Shown: one piece after another, positions 7,614 through 16,653 of the stretch
Layout: each line of letters opens with the position of its first letter
Position numbering within the stretch: the stretch's first letter is position 1
From: Bacteroidota bacterium
GTDB lineage: Bacteria; Bacteroidota; Bacteroidia; Bacteroidales; F082
Reading direction: 5' to 3'
DNA length: 46,278 bases
NCBI GenBank assembly: GCA_016845105.1
Contig: JAERTF010000162.1
Span: 1 to 46,278, forward strand
Notes under the pieces: generated by a model
What the model was told of the DNA's origin: nothing
The model's database searches: none
Seen by the model: only the letters and a program-made list of their open reading frames with translations
Translations under genes and position numbers: made by a program

Positions 7614-10600
7614 TTAATTAAAATGTTTGTTAATTAGTTTAAGTAGCTCTTTGCTATCGATTGGTTTTGCAATATAATCAGTGCACCCTGAAGCAATTGC
7701 ATTTTCTTTGTCACCAATTAGAGCGTAAGCTGTTTGTGCTATAATAATTACATCATTATTGAAATTGCGGATCATTGTTGTTGCTTCATATCCACCTAAT
7801 ATTGGCATCTTTACATCCATCAATATTAAATCAATATCTGGATTTATTTTTACTGAACTAACAGCATCTTCTCCGTTAGTTACTCTTTTAATACTTTTTG
7901 TTATACCTGTAAGAATTATTTTGAGGTGTTCGAAGCTGGTGTCATCATCTTCAGCAATTAAGATATTTAGTTTTTTATCCGCATTGGTTTTGGTTAATAT
8001 CACTTTCTCTTCTATTTGATCAGGTTTTTGCTGACTATTATTCCATGGTAATGTAAAATAGAATGTAGAACCATATCCAGGTTTTGAATCAACACCAATA
8101 CTACCATTTAACATTTTTACATAGGCTTTCGTAATAGAGAGCCCTAAACCAGAACCTTCGCGTGCATGAGTGTCTTCTATATCTGCTTGTTCAAAACGAT
8201 TAAAGATCGACTGAATTCGATTTTTCGGTATACCTATTCCTGTGTCAATGATTTTGAATTCAAATTTCTGATCTTTATCAATACAATAAATATCAATGGT
8301 TCCCTTATCAGTATATTTAATAGCGTTTTTGATAAGGTTTGATATGATAGAGTTTAGTTTGTTTTTGTCGGTTATAAACATTGATGACTCTTCGCCCATA
8401 CTATTAAAAAGTCTAATGTTTATCCCTTTGGCACGAGCTTCTTCTTGAAAGAAGTCATATAAAATATTAATTTCTTCTACGATGTTGATAGCGTCATTTG
8501 ATAACTCCATCTGTCCGGCATCAATTTTCGAGATATCAATAATATCATTAACCGTTCCCAGCATTCGGTTTCCACTCTTTCTGATTATTTTGATGTACTT
8601 TTCCTTTTGTTCGCCACTAAGATTTGGATTTTCCAATAGTTCTGTAAAACCAAGTATACCATTCATTGGCGTTCTTATTTCGTGGCTCATATTGGCTAAA
8701 AATGCAGATTTAAGTCGATCGCTTTCTTCAGCTTTTTTCTTCGCTTTTATTAACTCTTGTTCATCTTGTTTTCGTTGTGTTATATCATTAAATATTCCAA
8801 CCATTGAAATAGTTTTACCGTCTTTGATGACAGGTGCTTCACGAGCTTCAATCAATACTTTCCTGCCGTTTTTATGTTTAAATTCAAGCTCATAGGGTTC
8901 TTGTTTTTCACCAGTTTCAATGGCCTTTATCGTTTTTCTGTATCCAAGTTCATTTATTGGATTATCCGAAACTAAACTAGCCCAGTTAACCTTGGCCTCT
9001 TCCTGAGTGTACCCTAATACCTCTTCAACCTGAGGGCTTACATAATTAATGATGTTATTGGTATCGTGTGAGTATATAACACTTGTGCTATTATTGAAAA
9101 TATTGCGTAGCATTTCTTCACTTTCCTTTAGCTTACTTTCAGCACCTTTTTGTTCCGAAATATCCCTAAATTCAACTACTCTAACATCTTTACCTTTGTA
9201 AGGAATTTCTCTGGCTTCTAATCTTAGTGGATATTTTTCTTTGTTTTTTCGAATACCAATAGCTTCATAAGGTTTTTCATACTTTGACATTATGTTTTCC
9301 AATACTTTTGGTCGTGATTCCTCTGCAATCAGAAGTAATCCATCCATTCCTATAAGTTCATTTCTGTTAAAACCAGTTATTTCAGAAAGGCCATGATTAC
9401 ACTCTAATACTTTTCCTTTATCATGGATGGCTATCCCTCCAAATGAAGCATTATGCAATGCTTTGAATCTTATTTCACTATCACGTACTGCAGCTTCTGC
9501 TTGCTTTTTTTCAGTAATATCAATTGTAGAACCATATACTGTTAGACTATTATTCTCTTCAACCACTTTGCCTGTTGATGAAAACCATGCCCGCTTACCA
9601 TCTGCTTTTTCAACTTCATACTCGAATGAGATTATTTTATCGGTGTTTTCAATGCCGCTTTTAAAAAGCTGTTTTATTATTGGCAGATAATCTGGCAGAA
9701 CATAAGAAAAATAACTATCCCATGAATTTCCAATACTTCCTTTTGGTAATGCAAGAAATTCATCTGCAGCTTCAGAAATATATGTGTTCTGAAAATTACT
9801 TTCCTCATCAATATCTGATTTCCAAATGATATTTGGGGTGTTTGCGTTTATTGCTTTTATTTGTTGTAAGTTGGTATTTATCTTCTCCCTGGCTCTTTCT
9901 TCATAATCAATATCTCGGAGAGTACCTATCATTCTTATTGGATTCCCTTCATCATCTCTTTCCACAACTTTCCCATAATCAAGAAACCATTTCCATTGAC
10001 CTGTTTTAGTTTTAAGTCGATGTTTATTCTCATAAAACTCAGTCTTTCCTTCAAAGTGTTCTCGTAGATCAATGGAAACCTGTTCTTCATCATCGGGGTG
10101 TATTTTGTCCTCCCACCACTTTATGTGAGGCTTAATTTCATCTAATTTATATCCAAGATTTTCGGTAAGAATATCATTATAAACTTCATTTCCTGAGGGA
10201 ATATCCCAATCCCACCAGCCAAGCTTTGCACCTTTAATTATGGTCTCTAACTGGTCATTCTTTTCTTTTAATTTCTTTTCGGCCTTCTTCCTCTTAGTTA
10301 TATCAACACCTATGCTAATGGTTTGTTTATCTGAAACGTTAAAGTTTGCCCACAGTGATGTTAACAGTTTACCGTTTTTTGTTTTAGGATTCCACTCTCT
10401 GAATTTTTTATCAGGATTATCAACAACAGTTCTTATTACATCATCTTTTATTTTATCATCAGGATAAAAAAGGGAAAATGGATCTTTTGAATTATTAATT
10501 TCGTCGATTGTATAACCTAGTTTTTTTTCACATTCTTTATTCCATAGAACACATTTGCCATTTTCATCAAATGCATCAATCATTACAGGTGAATGTTCAT

Positions 10601-11585
10601 AAATTGTTCTAAATTTTTCTTCGCTTTCCTTTAGTTTTATTGTGTAATTCAGGTTTTCAATAACCGTTGAAAAAGAAGCTGTATAAGTTTCGAGAAAATC
10701 CCTGTCGGTTATTTCACCCCCATTCAATGTTAGTATGTGTAAAGCACCAAGTAGTTTGTTATTCTTATTAATACCGATGGTATAAATATGATGAATATTT
10801 AATAGCTTTTGTATAATTACTGAAGCTGATGCAGGAATTACATTGGAGGAAAAGTCTGCTAAACCACCTTCATAGGTAATGAATTGTCCTCGACGGAATA
10901 ACCTTTGATGTTCTTTGGTTAACTTAAATTGCTTACCAACAAATTTTCTTCCGGCAATTTTATTTATTTTACCAAGAATTGAACTATCTAATCCTGAAAT
11001 AGATTCTAGTTTTGCTTCTTTTAGATTTTCATTTATTGAAACATAAACTATGATTGTTTCTGAATAAATTGATTGAATGGTATTAGTAAAATAATCAAAT
11101 AATTGTTGTTTTTCACTAATTGTGATTAATTCAGAAATTGATCTATTCAAGAAAACTATCTTTTCTTCAGCTCGTTTTAATTCTGAAATATCCTGATGAG
11201 CTCCCAACATACGAATTGCATTACCTTTTTTATCACGTATGGCTATACCGCGACAACGTATCCAAACAGTACTTCCATTTTTATGTGTGTAACGAACTTC
11301 TTGATCGTAGGGGTAGTTGGAGTCAGAAAGGTGTTTGTTAAAATTGTCAACCGCTATTTTTAAATCATCCTGATTTATAATATCCTGCCAGGCACTAGCC
11401 AAATGAGGCATTTCTTCTGGATTGTAACCTAATACAGTCCAGAACCTTTCGTTCATCCATTCATTCTCGGGGTTTTCCAAATCCCAGTACCACATTCCAT
11501 CCAATGAGCCCTGTTGCAAAAAATCAAATATCTTATCATCAGTTTTAATACGTTCGTATAACTCTTCTTGTAAATAATGCCTCAT
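7614..11585 (-). CDS. Hybrid histidine kinase with multiple PAS and a GAF-like domain, C-terminal receiver
   Basis: Intact 1323-residue hybrid sensor kinase. Order: PAS (about 15-140, MWYWDLENPENEWMN), GAF-like domain (about 145-320), five PAS/PAC units (about 325-945, each ending in DIT/DIS plus a coiled linker), HisKA with His near 968 (NMSHEIRTPMNG), HATPase (NLIKNAIKY, DTGIGIP, GSGLGLS), and a receiver with Asp near 1257 (LILMDVKMP) and the conserved Lys in YIAKPID. No transmembrane helix is seen. No DNA-binding output domain is attached, so phosphate presumably passes to a separate histidine phosphotransfer or response regulator protein not in this window. It is the first gene of the minus-strand operon. 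It is strongly similar to the downstream kinase across HisKA-HATPase-REC, so the two arose by duplication. Confidence 0.92.
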   Translation of the reverse strand: MRHYLQEELYERIKTDDKIFDFLQQGSLDGMWYWDLENPENEWMNERFWTVLGYNPEEMPHLASAWQDIINQDDLKIAVDNFNKHLSDSNYPYDQEVRYTHKNGSTVWIRCRGIAIRDKKGNAIRMLGAHQDISELKRAEEKIVFLNRSISELITISEKQQLFDYFTNTIQSIYSETIIVYVSINENLKEAKLESISGLDSSILGKINKIAGRKFVGKQFKLTKEHQRLFRRGQFITYEGGLADFSSNVIPASASVIIQKLLNIHHIYTIGINKNNKLLGALHILTLNGGEITDRDFLETYTASFSTVIENLNYTIKLKESEEKFRTIYEHSPVMIDAFDENGKCVLWNKECEKKLGYTIDEINNSKDPFSLFYPDDKIKDDVIRTVVDNPDKKFREWNPKTKNGKLLTSLWANFNVSDKQTISIGVDITKRKKAEKKLKEKNDQLETIIKGAKLGWWDWDIPSGNEVYNDILTENLGYKLDEIKPHIKWWEDKIHPDDEEQVSIDLREHFEGKTEFYENKHRLKTKTGQWKWFLDYGKVVERDDEGNPIRMIGTLRDIDYEERAREKINTNLQQIKAINANTPNIIWKSDIDEESNFQNTYISEAADEFLALPKGSIGNSWDSYFSYVLPDYLPIIKQLFKSGIENTDKIISFEYEVEKADGKRAWFSSTGKVVEENNSLTVYGSTIDITEKKQAEAAVRDSEIRFKALHNASFGGIAIHDKGKVLECNHGLSEITGFNRNELIGMDGLLLIAEESRPKVLENIMSKYEKPYEAIGIRKNKEKYPLRLEAREIPYKGKDVRVVEFRDISEQKGAESKLKESEEMLRNIFNNSTSVIYSHDTNNIINYVSPQVEEVLGYTQEEAKVNWASLVSDNPINELGYRKTIKAIETGEKQEPYELEFKHKNGRKVLIEAREAPVIKDGKTISMVGIFNDITQRKQDEQELIKAKKKAEESDRLKSAFLANMSHEIRTPMNGILGFTELLENPNLSGEQKEKYIKIIRKSGNRMLGTVNDIIDISKIDAGQMELSNDAINIVEEINILYDFFQEEARAKGINIRLFNSMGEESSMFITDKNKLNSIISNLIKNAIKYTDKGTIDIYCIDKDQKFEFKIIDTGIGIPKNRIQSIFNRFEQADIEDTHAREGSGLGLSITKAYVKMLNGSIGVDSKPGYGSTFYFTLPWNNSQQKPDQIEEKVILTKTNADKKLNILIAEDDDTSFEHLKIILTGITKSIKRVTNGEDAVSSVKINPDIDLILMDVKMPILGGYEATTMIRNFNNDVIIIAQTAYALIGDKENAIASGCTDYIAKPIDSKELLKLINKHFN

Positions 11586-12111
11586 AAGTTAATGCTAGTT
11601 ATTCCTATTTAATTGTCTGTTAGTATAAAATCATTGTGGAATGGAATCTCCAATTCAATCTAACCATTTAAAATTTGCCATCACACTATAATAATATTCT
11701 GCTTCTATTATTTTTCCTTTTGAAGGATGAGCTGTTTCTGCAACAATAATTGTAGCCTATTTATGCAATAGCTTTGGTGGCTTAAATTATATTTACCTGT
11801 GGTCAACCATCCAAAAGTACCATAATAGAATTGCCGATATCAGTGTAATAAAATTAGGGTTAAAGTTACTAATTAAATTCTTAACATTTAACTGATAGTT
11901 CATTTTATCTAAACACAAAACAATATGGTATTTGATAATTTTAAAAGCTTGTAAAGGTTTTAAACACGTACTGTAAAAATAATTTACAACTGGTTCGAAT
12001 TACATATCTCAATGATGATTTAAATTGCATTATACCAGGTGTATATAACTTTCGGCACGAGCATTGGAAGATGAATTGGTATAATGTCAAAAATTGTTAA
12101 CTGAAAATAAA
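11586..12111. other. 526-bp divergent intergenic region between kinase operon and ABC cluster
   Basis: AT-rich gap that must hold the promoters of both divergent operons. Facing the ABC cluster, a weak match to the Bacteroidota promoter is present: TAACTTTC (12046-12053, 7 of 8 to TAnnTTTG in the fixed positions plus one mismatch) with ATTG 18 bp upstream. No convincing hairpin, tRNA or complete gene was found. A minus-strand stretch at 11655-11756 reads like the tail of a lost protein and is listed separately. Confidence 0.5.
11655..11756 (-). pseudogene. Possible C-terminal remnant of a lost gene
   Basis: A 34-codon stretch with no start codon, opening right after a TAG. It translates with a protein-like composition: ATIIVAETAHPSKGK followed by a segment ending in YYYSVMANFKWLD and a stop. 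In-frame stops and frame changes upstream prevent a full reading. The family was not recognised. This is a weak call that rests on composition alone. Confidence 0.2.
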
Positions 12112-13359
12112 ATGGATATACCGATAAAGAAGAAAAAGGGAATAAAACGAAAGCATTTAATGCTTGGAGTAGGAATTCTGGTTTTAACCTTTCTTAGTTT
12201 TCAGGCATTTTTTAGAACTAACATATCAACCTTGGATGTAGATTTTGAGAGGTTAAGTATCAAGGAAATCAGTGAAGGTGTTTTTTATGATTATATTACA
12301 GTTACAGGTTATGTTGAGCCGATAGCTACTATTTATCTTGATGCTCGTGAGGGTGGAAGAGTTGAAGAGAAAGTAGTTGAGGAAGGAGAGATAGTTACAA
12401 AGGGGGATATAATACTTCGATTAAGTAATCCTGACCTAAGTTTAAGCATATTAAATAGTGAAGCCCAACTAGCTGAAAAAAGTAATTTTCTTAGGAATAC
12501 AATGGTAACAATGGAGCAGGAAAAGCTTCAAATTAAAAGAGAACTGTTAAATATTGAATATGATATTAAACGAAAGAAAAGGATGTATGAGCATAACAAA
12601 TCTTTTTATTCTGATGATCTGATTTCCAGGGATGAATTTCTTAAATCAGAGGAAGAATTTCAGTTTGCCAGCAAGAGTTTTGAGCTTTATATGGAAAGAC
12701 AAAAACAGGATTCAATTTACCGTTCAATTCAAATAAAACAGATGCAGGATAACCTGAAAAATATGGATCTAAATTTAAGGTTAGTTCGCGAACGTCAGGA
12801 AAACCTAAACGTTGTTGCTCCCATTGATGGTCAACTTACTGTACTGGATGCCGAAATTGGACAATTAATTCCCAAGGGAGGTAGAATTGGTCAAATTCAT
12901 ATGTTAACCTCATTTAAAGTAGTTGCAGAAATCGATGAACATTATATTGATAAGGTAAAAGTTGGTTTAACAGCGATACTGGAGCGTCAGGATCAGGAGT
13001 ACAAATTGAAAATAAGAAAAGTTCTTCCCGATGTTCGTGAAGGTAGGTTCTCAGTAGAACTGGTGTTTGACGGGGAAATGCCTGAAAATATGCGTACTGG
13101 TCAGACTTATTATACACGCCTGCAATTGGGTAGCCCCAAAAGTTCACTGCTACTGCCCCGTGGTGATTTTTATCAAAAAACCGGAGGCCAATGGATATTT
13201 GTGTTGTCAGACGATGGAAAATTCGCAACTAAAAGATTTATTAAGCTGGGAAGACAAAATCCTAAGTATTATGAATTATTGGAAGGAATATCTCCTGGAG
13301 AGAAAGTAATTGTATCAGGTTATGATGGTTTTGGAGATAATGAAATGTTGGTTTGGTAG
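12112..13359 (+). CDS. HlyD/MacA-like periplasmic adaptor of the ABC cluster
   Basis: Membrane-fusion (periplasmic adaptor) protein of 415 residues. A basic N-terminus (IKKKKGIKRKH) precedes one membrane anchor (about 15-34). Next come the first half of a barrel-sandwich/lipoyl domain (about 65-105, DAREGGRVEEKVVEEGEIVTKGDIILRL style), a long alpha-helical hairpin (about 120-225), the second lipoyl half (NVVAPIDGQLTVLDAEIGQLIPKG), and beta-barrel and membrane-proximal domains. Such adaptors link an inner-membrane ABC permease to outer-membrane export. An in-frame TTG exists at 12094, but ATG at 12112 gives the usual MDIPIKKKKG start. It leads the cluster and is 67 bp ahead of the preferred start of the first permease. 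No TolC-like outer-membrane partner is in the window. Confidence 0.9.
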   Translation: MDIPIKKKKGIKRKHLMLGVGILVLTFLSFQAFFRTNISTLDVDFERLSIKEISEGVFYDYITVTGYVEPIATIYLDAREGGRVEEKVVEEGEIVTKGDIILRLSNPDLSLSILNSEAQLAEKSNFLRNTMVTMEQEKLQIKRELLNIEYDIKRKKRMYEHNKSFYSDDLISRDEFLKSEEEFQFASKSFELYMERQKQDSIYRSIQIKQMQDNLKNMDLNLRLVRERQENLNVVAPIDGQLTVLDAEIGQLIPKGGRIGQIHMLTSFKVVAEIDEHYIDKVKVGLTAILERQDQEYKLKIRKVLPDVREGRFSVELVFDGEMPENMRTGQTYYTRLQLGSPKSSLLLPRGDFYQKTGGQWIFVLSDDGKFATKRFIKLGRQNPKYYELLEGISPGEKVIVSGYDGFGDNEMLVW

Positions 13360-13426
13360 AAAAAAAAATATAAGGGTTGAATAGTATAGAGTGGCATGGG
13401 TAGAAAAAGTAAATATTTTAGAAACT

Positions 13427-15868
13427 ATGTTTAAGTCAATAATAAAAACAATAGTAAGTCATCTAATTCGTAATAAAACCTTTGCAATAATCAATATTGC
13501 CGGCTTGGCCATAGGTATTGGTTGTAGTTTGGTTATTTATAAAATTATTGTCTATGAATCTAGTTTCGATAAATATCACGCAAATTTTGAAAATACTTAT
13601 CGCTTAATTACAGAATATCAAGATCCAAGCGAAGGGACTAAATACGAGGAAGGCCAGGTGCCTCCAGTAGGAGAAGCAATAAGAAACGAGTTCCCAGGAG
13701 TAGATGCTGTAATGACTTTCTATGCTGCTAAAGGTCAAATTAGTCAAATTAGTATTAAAGATGAACATGGTGACATACAAAGATATCAAGAGACTAAAGG
13801 TTTGGTTTGCGCAGATCCTAATATTTTTAAGGTTTTTGATTTTAACTTCTTAGCTGGAAATCCATCGCAAGCATTACTCAATAAAGGAAGTGTAGTGATT
13901 GCTTCTTCACTTGCACAAAAGTATTTTAGTTTATCCGAACAGGAAATTGAGAAAGCCATGAATCGCTTGATAACCATAAATAATAGAGGGACTTTGCAAG
14001 TTAGTGGTATTATATCAGATCCTCCTATGAATACAGATCTTCCTTTTACAATTATTGCAAATTATGATGACCAGATCATTATAAATCCATATTATGGAGG
14101 AAACACAGATTGGCAGGCAGGACATTCTTACACCAATTGCTATGTGCTTTTACGGGGTGATGTATCTGTAGACGATCTTGAAAATCAACTTCCGGCATTT
14201 TATGATAAGTACCACCAGAAAGAAAATAGCCAAGAGCGGCGATATGTATTACAACCACTTTCGGAATTACATTCGGGACTTTGTAATAACTATAACAATC
14301 GTCAGGTACCAACTAAAAATCTATTGATTCTTGGGATAATTGGATTGTTTTTGATTGTTGTCGCATCCATCAACTTTATTAATTTATCCGTTGTTCAAGC
14401 TACCAGAAGGTACAAGGAAATCGGGATCAGAAAAATACACGGTGAAAGCAAACGGCAATCGATTTTTCAGTTTCTGACTGAATCTGTTATCATAGCAACT
14501 ATTGCTGCATTCATTGGATTATTCATTGCTCATTATCTTTTTGTTTACCTGGAAACTACTATTGGCTATCGGTTAGATTTAGATCTGATATTGAATCCGG
14601 AAACCCTGATTTATTTATTCCTTTTAGCAACAGTAGTCGGTTTATTATCTGGATTTTACCCTTCATTGATCATAGCCGAAATGGATTCTAATGTTGCTCT
14701 TAAAAAATCGCTTGCTATAAAAAATTCCTCTGTCCCATTATCACTAAGGCGTACTTTGATAATAATTCAGTTTGTTATTTCGCTCGTATTAATTATTGGT
14801 ACTTTGGTTATGACTCGACAATTAAATTACTTTATGAATAAAGAACTGGGATTTAATAAAGAGGCCATACTATTGGTAACCTTACCTGAGGCTAATAAAG
14901 ATAAACTCCCATCACTAAAAGAGGAACTACTTAAGTATCCGGAAATTGCTTTGGTAAGTTTTGGGACACGCAGTCCTTTGGCAGATTGGAGAGTTAGTAA
15001 CGTAATAAATCATCCATCTTTAGAGAAGGACACTTATCACGCAAATTTGAAGAGTGTAGATGAAGACTATTTTGATTTGTATAAACTTAAAATCATTGCA
15101 GGAACCAATTTCTCAAAAGAAAAAAACACTCCTAATATTGTTGTAAATAGAAAGCTGACAGAGCTTCTGGGTTTTAGTAATCCCGAAGAAGCTTTAGATG
15201 AAAGAATTACATACATGCAAAATAAATTTAAAATAGCTGGTGTAGTAGAAGATTTTCATGCGCGATCATTACAAAAGAAAATGGAAAATGTCATTTTTGG
15301 CAATTTTAACGGGCTTATAAATGAAATGGCCATTAAAATTAATCCAACAATTTTAACATCAAATGGCTATACTGAATTATTAAAAAAGGTGCAATCCGAA
15401 TGGGAAAGAGTATATCCAAATGACTTGTTGAATATTAATCTTTTTGAAGACAAAATTGCTTCTTTGTACGAAGAGGAAAAGAATACTTCGAGCCTTAATC
15501 TGTTATTTGCTATTATCGCAATTCTGATAGGGAGCCTGGGATTGTTTGGGCTGATTTCATATATCATCAGTCAAAAGAATAAAGAAATAAGTATCCGCAA
15601 AGTAAACGGAGCAAAAGTATCTGAAATCCTATTACTGCTTAACAAAGATTTTATGATCTATTTTGGAATAGCCTTTATTATTGCATGTCCAATTGCTTAC
15701 TATGCAATGGATAGGTGGCTTCAGAATTTTGCATATAGAACAGGTTTGAGCTGGTGGTTATTTGCTTTGGCAGGAGGCATCTCAATGATGGTTGCTTTAC
15801 TAACTGTGAGTGGACAAACATTATCTGCAGCAAGAAGAAATCCTGTGGAATCTTTACGTGATGAATAA
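13427..15868 (+). CDS. MacB/FtsX-family ABC transporter permease (1 of 4)
   Basis: A permease of 813 residues from ATG 13427. An in-frame GTG at 13391 would add 12 residues that do not fit the family start. It begins MFKSIIKTIVSHLIRNKTFA with membrane helix 1 at about 20-42. A MacB-type periplasmic domain follows, then an FtsX transmembrane block (about 290-430, including RRYKEIGIRKIHGESKRQ), a second periplasmic domain, and a final FtsX block (about 690-810) ending RRNPVESLRDE. The motif NKEISIRKVNGAKVSEILLLLNKDF in the last block is shared by all four permeases here. It presumably works with the single ATPase encoded 67 bp downstream. Substrate unknown; MacB-like systems handle peptides, lipoproteins or antibiotics using force across the periplasm. 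Confidence 0.9.
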   Translation: MFKSIIKTIVSHLIRNKTFAIINIAGLAIGIGCSLVIYKIIVYESSFDKYHANFENTYRLITEYQDPSEGTKYEEGQVPPVGEAIRNEFPGVDAVMTFYAAKGQISQISIKDEHGDIQRYQETKGLVCADPNIFKVFDFNFLAGNPSQALLNKGSVVIASSLAQKYFSLSEQEIEKAMNRLITINNRGTLQVSGIISDPPMNTDLPFTIIANYDDQIIINPYYGGNTDWQAGHSYTNCYVLLRGDVSVDDLENQLPAFYDKYHQKENSQERRYVLQPLSELHSGLCNNYNNRQVPTKNLLILGIIGLFLIVVASINFINLSVVQATRRYKEIGIRKIHGESKRQSIFQFLTESVIIATIAAFIGLFIAHYLFVYLETTIGYRLDLDLILNPETLIYLFLLATVVGLLSGFYPSLIIAEMDSNVALKKSLAIKNSSVPLSLRRTLIIIQFVISLVLIIGTLVMTRQLNYFMNKELGFNKEAILLVTLPEANKDKLPSLKEELLKYPEIALVSFGTRSPLADWRVSNVINHPSLEKDTYHANLKSVDEDYFDLYKLKIIAGTNFSKEKNTPNIVVNRKLTELLGFSNPEEALDERITYMQNKFKIAGVVEDFHARSLQKKMENVIFGNFNGLINEMAIKINPTILTSNGYTELLKKVQSEWERVYPNDLLNINLFEDKIASLYEEEKNTSSLNLLFAIIAILIGSLGLFGLISYIISQKNKEISIRKVNGAKVSEILLLLNKDFMIYFGIAFIIACPIAYYAMDRWLQNFAYRTGLSWWLFALAGGISMMVALLTVSGQTLSAARRNPVESLRDE

Positions 15869-15935
15869 AATAAGATAATTAATAATAAAAATAAGAACAG
15901 TAATTAATCAAAGTAATATTATAAACAACACTAAG

Positions 15936-16610
15936 ATGATAAAAACAGAAAAATTAGGAAAAGTGTTTCGTACTGAAGAAGTTGAAACCTATGCATTACA
16001 CAATGTAGATCTGCATGTAAAAAAGAGTGAGTTCGTTGCAATTATGGGACCTTCGGGTTGTGGAAAATCAACATTGCTCAATATAATAGGTCTACTTGAT
16101 AATCCAACTGAAGGATTGTACTCGTTTAACGGCATAGAAGTTAGTAAATTAAAAGAAAAAGACCGTACCGACTTTCGTAAAGGGAATATTGGTTTCATAT
16201 TTCAAAGTTTTAACCTTATTGACGAACTCAATGTATTTGATAATGTGGAACTCCCTTTGCTTTATTTAAAGATGAAAGCAAGTGAGCGTACCAAAAAAGT
16301 AGATGAGGTATTAACGAGAATGAAAATTGGACACAGGGCAAAACATTTCCCTCAACAATTATCTGGCGGACAGCAGCAACGTGTTGCCATTGCAAGAGCT
16401 GTAATTGCTAATCCTGATTTGATTCTTGCTGATGAGCCAACAGGAAACCTTGATTCTAAAAATGGTATTGAAGTGATGAACCTACTTTCTGAACTAAATC
16501 AGGAAGGAGCTACCATAGTAATGGTAACACATAGTAACCGAGATGCAGGCTATGCTCACCGAGTAATTAACTTACTTGATGGTCAGGTTATTATGGAGAA
16601 AATAAACTAA
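15936..16610 (+). CDS. ABC transporter ATPase, LolD/MacB type
   Basis: A 224-residue ATP-binding subunit, the normal size for this family. Walker A is GPSGCGKST (about 38-46), the Q-loop lies in FIFQSFNLI, the signature is [14 protein letters not shown] (about 142-155), Walker B is [13 protein letters not shown] (about 161-173), and the switch His is in VTHS. It is the only ATPase among four permease genes, so it probably serves all of them as homodimers with each permease or permease pair. It sits between permeases 1 and 2, with a 43-bp gap to the next gene. Confidence 0.95.
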   Translation: MIKTEKLGKVFRTEEVETYALHNVDLHVKKSEFVAIMGPSGCGKSTLLNIIGLLDNPTEGLYSFNGIEVSKLKEKDRTDFRKGNIGFIFQSFNLIDELNVFDNVELPLLYLKMKASERTKKVDEVLTRMKIGHRAKHFPQQLSGGQQQRVAIARAVIANPDLILADEPTGNLDSKNGIEVMNLLSELNQEGATIVMVTHSNRDAGYAHRVINLLDGQVIMEKIN

Positions 16611-16653
16611 AAATTTAAGGTTGGTAGCCTATAACTTATAAAATCGATTTATC

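Noticed and set aside
12094..12111. TTG start six codons upstream for the adaptor
   Set aside because: The ATG at 12112 gives the normal short basic N-terminus ahead of the anchor helix.
13391..13426. GTG start for the first permease
   Set aside because: The extra residues MAWVEKVNILET are not part of the family; the ATG at 13427 aligns with the other three permeases.
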